Positions 60,401-64,000 of a stretch of 64,000 nt of DNA are shown here, piece by piece. A program made the translations under genes and the position numbers. The stretch spans positions 4,816,001 to 4,880,000 of the forward strand of contig NC_080422.1 of the NCBI RefSeq assembly GCF_029873635.1, read 5' to 3'. A model generated the notes under the pieces. The model did not search any database and was not told the DNA's origin. It was given only the letters and a program-made list of their open reading frames with translations. The number at the start of each line of letters is the position of its first letter. Positions within the stretch are counted from its first letter, which is position 1. The stretch is from Malania oleifera. Its lineage: Eukaryota; Streptophyta; Magnoliopsida; Santalales; Ximeniaceae.

Positions 60401-62999
60401 AACCAACTAGTGTACTCTATCGATGTTTTCTCTTCTTGCATCAAATCAAAGAGTTGGAGATGAACACGCTACTAGTAATTGAAAGATACAAATTGCTCTT
60501 GCATGTCTTGCTTCATATTGTCCCATGTCATAATCTCCCAAAATCTCCTCCTTCTAAATATCTCCTGTGTTTATCCACCAAATTCGAGCAATTACCTTCA
60601 ATTTTGAATCAGCAACTATGATTTTCTAACTTATTTGTGCCGTACTATCGTAAATAGTACTCCAAGGAATACACCCAATCATCAAATTCATAAGGAGAGC
60701 CATCACCACTAAAATCTGAAACTTCAAGTTTCATGAACTAAAAATAGTACTCCAAAGAATAAACCCAATCATCAAATTCAAAAAGAGAACCACCACCATC
60801 GATAGACCTTTGTTGGAGTTTAATGAAGAAGAATTGGACAAGGGTGGTTGTGTTTAATTAGTTTATTATGCCTGTTTAGTTTTATTAGTAGTAGGATTAT
60901 GTGTATTTGGGGGTTGGCTTGTAATATTTGTGTATCTAGGGGCTCTTCTATAATTTCTCGCATCTATAGTATATATGTGTAATAACTTGTAATAGGCTTT
61001 CTTATAAATAGATTGTGAAAGCCATGTAAGAGGTGGTTTCTTTTATGACTTTGAACTGAAGTAGATGTGTGATGATTCCCCCCCCCCCCCCCCTGCACCC
61101 CCTTCCTTCTGTATTTCATTGAAGTGGACTTGTGATAATTCCCTCTCTCTGAATCTGATTTTCTACTTCTCATGATTCCTTCTCTTCTCCCTTCTTCCAT
61201 CCTCTTCTTCTTTTTTCTTCTTCATTCTATGTTTCTCCCTCAATTCTATCTCTTTAATTCTATTTATGTGTCGAGTTCTTCATTCTATGCTTCTCCCAAC
61301 TTCTATTTTCTTTCTGTTGGTTTGTTCTGAACCTTCTGCTCTGTCATTATCCTGCCTCTTTTTCTTCCCCTCTTCTTATTTTCTCCACTCTTTAATTAAC
61401 TCTTTCTTAATTCTCTCTATTCTGACTTTCTATCCCTATAATACATCAATATCCATGCTCAGATTTATAGAGAAAAGAAAAACCTGCAACTTCAAGACGA
61501 AATTACAGTTGTGCCACTCATATTTCGGACACCACTTTTCCAAAAGAATTCTGTGATGATGCTCACACCATCAAAAACAAAAACCACCAAAAGGCCTACT
61601 TGCAAAGATTCATTCCTGTCCAACAATGTGTGTGGTTCCACAAACTGGCAAAAACACCGCCACTACCATTGGACTTGGCACCCTTGGATCTACCTTCATG
61701 TCAAATCTCATCACCGGAAAGACTCCACCGGCGCCTCACGCCAGGGATGCGTGTCTTGGAAAATTTTTCCCTGTTCTGCAACTTCCCAAACCTTAAAATA
61801 CCTAAACCAGCCACTTATTTTGATTTTTTTTTCTTAATAAATGAAAACTTTTGAAGAGGAAAGTTGGTTAAAGTTTGGTATACATTTTGAGGGATCCATC
61901 GGCTCTGCCAGCATCAAATACGGACCAAATTGCTGCCATTTGTACAAGATTTGTTGCATCAATTGAGCACTGGCTTTCAGAGAGTCCAAATTCAGTGTTT
62001 TTTGCTTGTGATCCTCAAATCTTTTGAAATTCAAGGCTGAATTTTTTTCCAACTGAGGTAGATTCAATCTAGGACAAGAAACTAGACCATTGATGGACCC
62101 TTGTTCGAGATCACCAGAGAAGGTTGTTGTGTTTAATTAATTAGTTTATTATTGTTGGAGATCAATGGAGAAGGTTGTTCAGTTTACTTAATTAGTTTAT
62201 TATGTGAGTTTGGTTTAACTAGTAGTAGGATTATTTGTATTTGGGCCTATAGGTTTTTTTGTAATTTCATGTATCTTTAGGGGCATATGTGTAATATCCT
62301 GTACTAGGCTTTCTTAATATCTTATAAATAGTGTATGAAAGCCTTGTAAGAGGTGGTTTTTGATGAATTTGAATTGAAGTGAACACGTGATTCCAGCTCC
62401 CCCAGCGTATCTCCTTCTTTCTTCCTTCTTCCCATCTCATCTCCTCTCTCTCTCCCAAATTATGTGTTGGCTGTAGTCCCTTGATGCTGTCCTGAATCAG
62501 CGCTAGATGTTATCTCTCCAAGCGAGAGATGACTCAAGGATTTGGGTAGGGGACACCTTTGGCTCTTTCTCCACAAAAAATCTTTCTTCCCTCAGCTCAC
62601 CAAATCCTTGAATCCTTGTCCAATTCGCCTTGAATACTTTCATTTGGGAAAGGAAGACAAAGATTCCTTTCAAATCAGAGCTTTCATGTGGATTTTGTTC
62701 CTCCATAGGCTTAATACTAATACCAATTATTTGTTGTAGTCGAGGAGGCTTTATAATGCTGTCAGTCCGAATACGTGTTTCATGTGCCCCGAGTCAAATG
62801 ACACCACTGACCACTTGTTCCTATATTGTTGGGTGGCTCAGTGGCTTAAGGTCCTTTTGCTTTCAGTATTGGTGACATTGGCGCTCCCACGGACAGTTGA
62901 AAAGAAAAAACAATAAGACAAAGAGGAAATGACATACCAATCAATAGTAGTCAAGTGCAATGGTCCACACAAGTTGAAAATTTCCCTCTCAGAGGCCAT
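57405..62999 (-). CDS. Class-3 lipase / alpha-beta hydrolase, At4g10955-like, two exons, 342 aa
   Basis: A spliced host gene on the minus strand: exon 1 62938-62999, exon 2 57405-58371. The 1029 coding bases give 342 residues and a stop, close to the usual length of this plant family (annotated as GDSL esterase/lipase At4g10955-like, though the fold is that of a class-3 lipase). Exon 1 encodes MASEREIFNLCGPLHLTTID, the family-typical start. The junction codon is tryptophan, followed by KNPHHRRSVAASLVQGVYIL. The nucleophile elbow GHSLG is at residues 160-164 (Ser about 162), and IAFRGT near 104-109 is the oxyanion region typical of class-3 lipases. The C-terminal half (FNPPFASAP, DHICAEY, IPSANLTVNL, HQWWRPDL) is also family-typical. 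No breaks. The open frame alone would suggest a start within exon 2; the splice sites and family match show that start is wrong. Substrate unknown. Confidence 0.92.
59012..60798 (-). mobile_element. Deleted Ty3/Gypsy remnant in the lipase intron
   Basis: Minus strand. Probable LTR 59012-59369 (starts TGCAGGACAGC; TATA box as complement of CTATTTATAAG near 59168). Next to it, protease-like sequence at about 59600-59900 (minus-strand HILLGHPWLFDR type) and gag at about 60250-60798 (TWDNMKQDMQEQFVSFNY). Reverse transcriptase and integrase are absent, so most of pol is deleted. Broken, old, with many breaks. It belongs to a different Gypsy family from A, E and F. A 77-bp tandem duplication lies at about 60640-60795. 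Confidence 0.7.
60799..61440 (+). repeat. LTR copy, plus strand, in the lipase intron (right end uncertain)
   Basis: Starts near TCGATAGACCTTTGTTGGAG and shares GTGTTTAATTAGTTTATTATG, GTAGTAGGATTATGTGTATT, a TATA box CTTATAAATAG (about 61003-61013) and AGCCATGTAAGAGGTGG with the copy at 62091 and, in reverse, the LTR at 59012-59369. A run of 14-15 C lies near 61080. The right end is not clear. Confidence 0.6.
61441..62090. other. Unrecognised intron sequence between two LTR copies
   Basis: About 650 bp between two same-direction copies of one LTR. It may be the internal part of a very short non-autonomous element, or ordinary intron. No coding family recognised. Confidence 0.35.
62091..62496 (+). 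repeat. LTR copy, plus strand, with a duplicated start
   Basis: Starts TGATGGACCCTTGTTCGAG and ends near GATGCTGTCCTGAA. The first 60 bp or so are repeated at 62153 (TGTTGGAGATCAATGGAGAAG). TATA box CTTATAAATAG near 62320. Same family as the minus-strand LTR at 59012-59369, with which it shares CCTTGATGCTGTCCTG. Confidence 0.6.
62525..62875 (+). mobile_element. L1-type LINE fragment (RT zinc-binding region)
   Basis: Translation resembles the zf-RVT domain found after the reverse transcriptase in plant L1 LINEs: DSRIWVGDTFGSFS, then FQIRAFMWILFLHRLNTN, and, in a neighbouring frame, RRLYNAVSPNTCFMC with a PESNDTTDHLFLYC pair of cysteines. At least one in-frame stop (after TNYLL, near 62739) and frame changes are present. 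Only the 3' part of a LINE remains. It ends about 60 bp from lipase exon 1. Confidence 0.72.
62938..62999 (-). other. Exon 1 of the lipase gene (62 bp coding)
   Basis: The ATG is the complement of 62997-62999. Twenty codons plus two bases, followed by the donor GTATGT (complement of 62932-62937). It is too short to show as an ordinary open frame. It was recognised because MASEREIFNLCGPLHLTTID followed by W is the known start of this lipase family and the phase fits exon 2 exactly. Confidence 0.9.
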
Positions 63000-63295
63000 C
63001 AAACCTATTGTTCCTCCTGTTTGATATCCTCAAAAGTTGTGCTGTAAACATAAAAAAAAATCCCAAATGAATGGAAGAAAATAACTTTAATACCAATATA
63101 CAAAAATAAAAGAGATTCAAAATTGGAATGCCTATTAAATTTATGAGTCTGACATTGACACTTTATAAAAGTGTAATCCAACAAAGATTAAGGTTAGAAA
63201 TTAGAGTGGCACAATATCAGCTTGCTTTTTTGTCTAGGTTTCAATTATAGAAGCTATATTGTTACACCTATTAAGAAAATTAATTTAAAAAATTA
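63000..63295 (-). other. Lipase 5' UTR with a probable splice acceptor
   Basis: On the minus strand a run of T followed by ATGTTTACAG (complement of about 63042-63060) makes a strong splice acceptor. It would leave a 42-base 5' UTR piece (63000-63041) ahead of the ATG. If used, the promoter and first noncoding exon lie beyond 63300. The remaining bases show nothing else. Confidence 0.45.
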
Positions 63296-63995
63296 GTGAA
63301 AATAAGAGGAAATTGCATGTTGTTTGACCTAAAGAAAATCTGTGCTAAGGTATGCAGGGAAGTTGTATTAGTGGGTTCTAGTGGGGAAGCAGGCAGTAGG
63401 TATATAGGTGTTGTAAAGAATATGTACGATGGGGTAATGAAAAGTGTGAGGGCCATAGGTGGAGCTGAAGGAATTTTCGATCACAATAATGCACATCAAG
63501 AGTTTGCTTTGAGTCCTTATCCTTTTGTTTTAAATATGGATGAACTTAAGAGGAATGTCTAAATGAGATTGTTTGTACATTGACATTGCCTTGATTGATG
63601 AATTGGAAGTAGAATTGAATCTAAGTTGGAATCATGGACAGAAACTTGAATTTGGAATTTTAAGATAAGTGGTAGTCAAAAAAAAAAAAACATGAAATGC
63701 AGGTTTAGCCATTTTAGAAGGAATATTAGAAGAAATATTAAACTCAGTGATGAAGAAATTATTAGTGTTTCTAGATTTTGGTACCTTGGATCCATCAAAC
63801 AAGCTGAAGGAGAAACTGAAAACATAGAACTAAAGCAGGGTAGCATGAAGAAGTGCTTGGGGCATGTTATGTGATCATAAAATAATACTTAAATTAAAAG
63901 GAATGTTCAATAGGAAGGCTATAAGACTAGCTATGCTATATGGAGTTATGGATAAAAAAAAGTTGGACAACTAAGAAACAATATAAATAAGGTTG
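63296..63995 (+). mobile_element. RTE-type LINE reverse-transcriptase fragment
   Basis: Translation matches the RTE-clade LINE reverse transcriptase common in plants: YIGVVKNMYDGVMKSVRAIG, then HQEFALSPYPFVLNMDELKR, and further on KLESWTETLE, SRFWYLGSIKQAEGE and YAIWSYG. Several in-frame stops and frame changes are present (for example at 63560 and within 63570-63680), and the FADD active-site box is not intact. The 5' part is missing, and the fragment nears the window edge. It is read opposite to the lipase gene. Confidence 0.75.
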
Positions 63996-64000
63996 CATAG

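Larger units (their letters stand above)
58372..62937 (-). other. Intron 1 of the lipase gene (4.6 kb, filled with transposon remains)
   Basis: Donor GTATGT beside exon 1 and acceptor CTATCGTAG beside exon 2. It contains, from left: about 640 bp of unrecognised sequence (58372-59011), a minus-strand Gypsy remnant, two plus-strand LTR copies around an unrecognised 0.65 kb, and a LINE fragment. Phase 2 intron. Confidence 0.88.

Noticed and set aside
61080-61095. C-run as a possible G-quadruplex on the minus strand
   Set aside because: A single homopolymer run in an LTR copy; it lacks the four separated G-runs and may vary by sequencing error.
61266-61556. Open frame in the lipase intron between LTR copies
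   Set aside because: Low-complexity Ser/Leu/Phe-rich translation of pyrimidine-rich DNA, with no recognisable domain.

Overview
The window is eudicot-like nuclear plant DNA: AT-rich, packed with nested LTR retrotransposons, and with two recognisable host protein genes. The organism cannot be named from the sequence. The plant call rests on an NDR1/HIN1-like LEA-2 gene, a plant-type class-3 lipase gene of the At4g10955 kind, a plant mobile domain (PMD) relic, an initiator-Met-type primer site, and Ty3/Gypsy and Ty1/Copia families of plant type.

Layout. 1-14.4 kb: a broken minus-strand Gypsy element (A) whose 3' LTR holds two solo LTRs (1798-3722 plus, 4578-6494 minus). Its 5' side gives way to two Copia-type LTR-like segments. 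14989-23487: a broken Copia element with ACTAC target-site duplications (TSD), itself interrupted by a solo LTR (17469-19880, TSD GAATC). 23861-24439: an intact single-exon LEA-2/NHL gene only about 370 bp from the Copia 3' LTR. 25.5-26.2 kb: three minus-strand tRNA-derived SINEs stacked in the same target site. 27168-37656: a PMD pseudogene split by a nearly whole Gypsy element (27518-37194, TSD CTACC) with a 1473-codon gag-pol frame. 37657-56128: a minus-strand Gypsy element (F) interrupted by a Copia-type LTR, a complete but decayed Gypsy element (E, 44418-53609, TSD CCCCT) and a solo LTR (54029-56051). 57405-62999: a two-exon minus-strand lipase gene whose 4.6-kb intron is filled with Gypsy remains and a LINE fragment. 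63.3-64 kb: an RTE-type LINE fragment, probably in a 5' UTR intron of the same gene.

The two host genes are functionally unrelated: one membrane-anchored LEA-2 protein and one alpha/beta hydrolase.

The most interesting signal is in the LTRs. Several Gypsy LTRs carry about eight copies of the palindrome TCGTCGACGA in a register of about 20-25 bp, beginning about 10 bp upstream of a TATA box. Copia-type LTRs here place different palindromes (GGTCGACC type, GACGACTGA type) in the same place, and the young Gypsy element has AAGCTTCTTCAAGAAGCTT palindromes on both sides of its TATA box. A second palindrome (CGGTACCG core) is kept in the probable transcribed part of all but the most diverged Gypsy LTRs.
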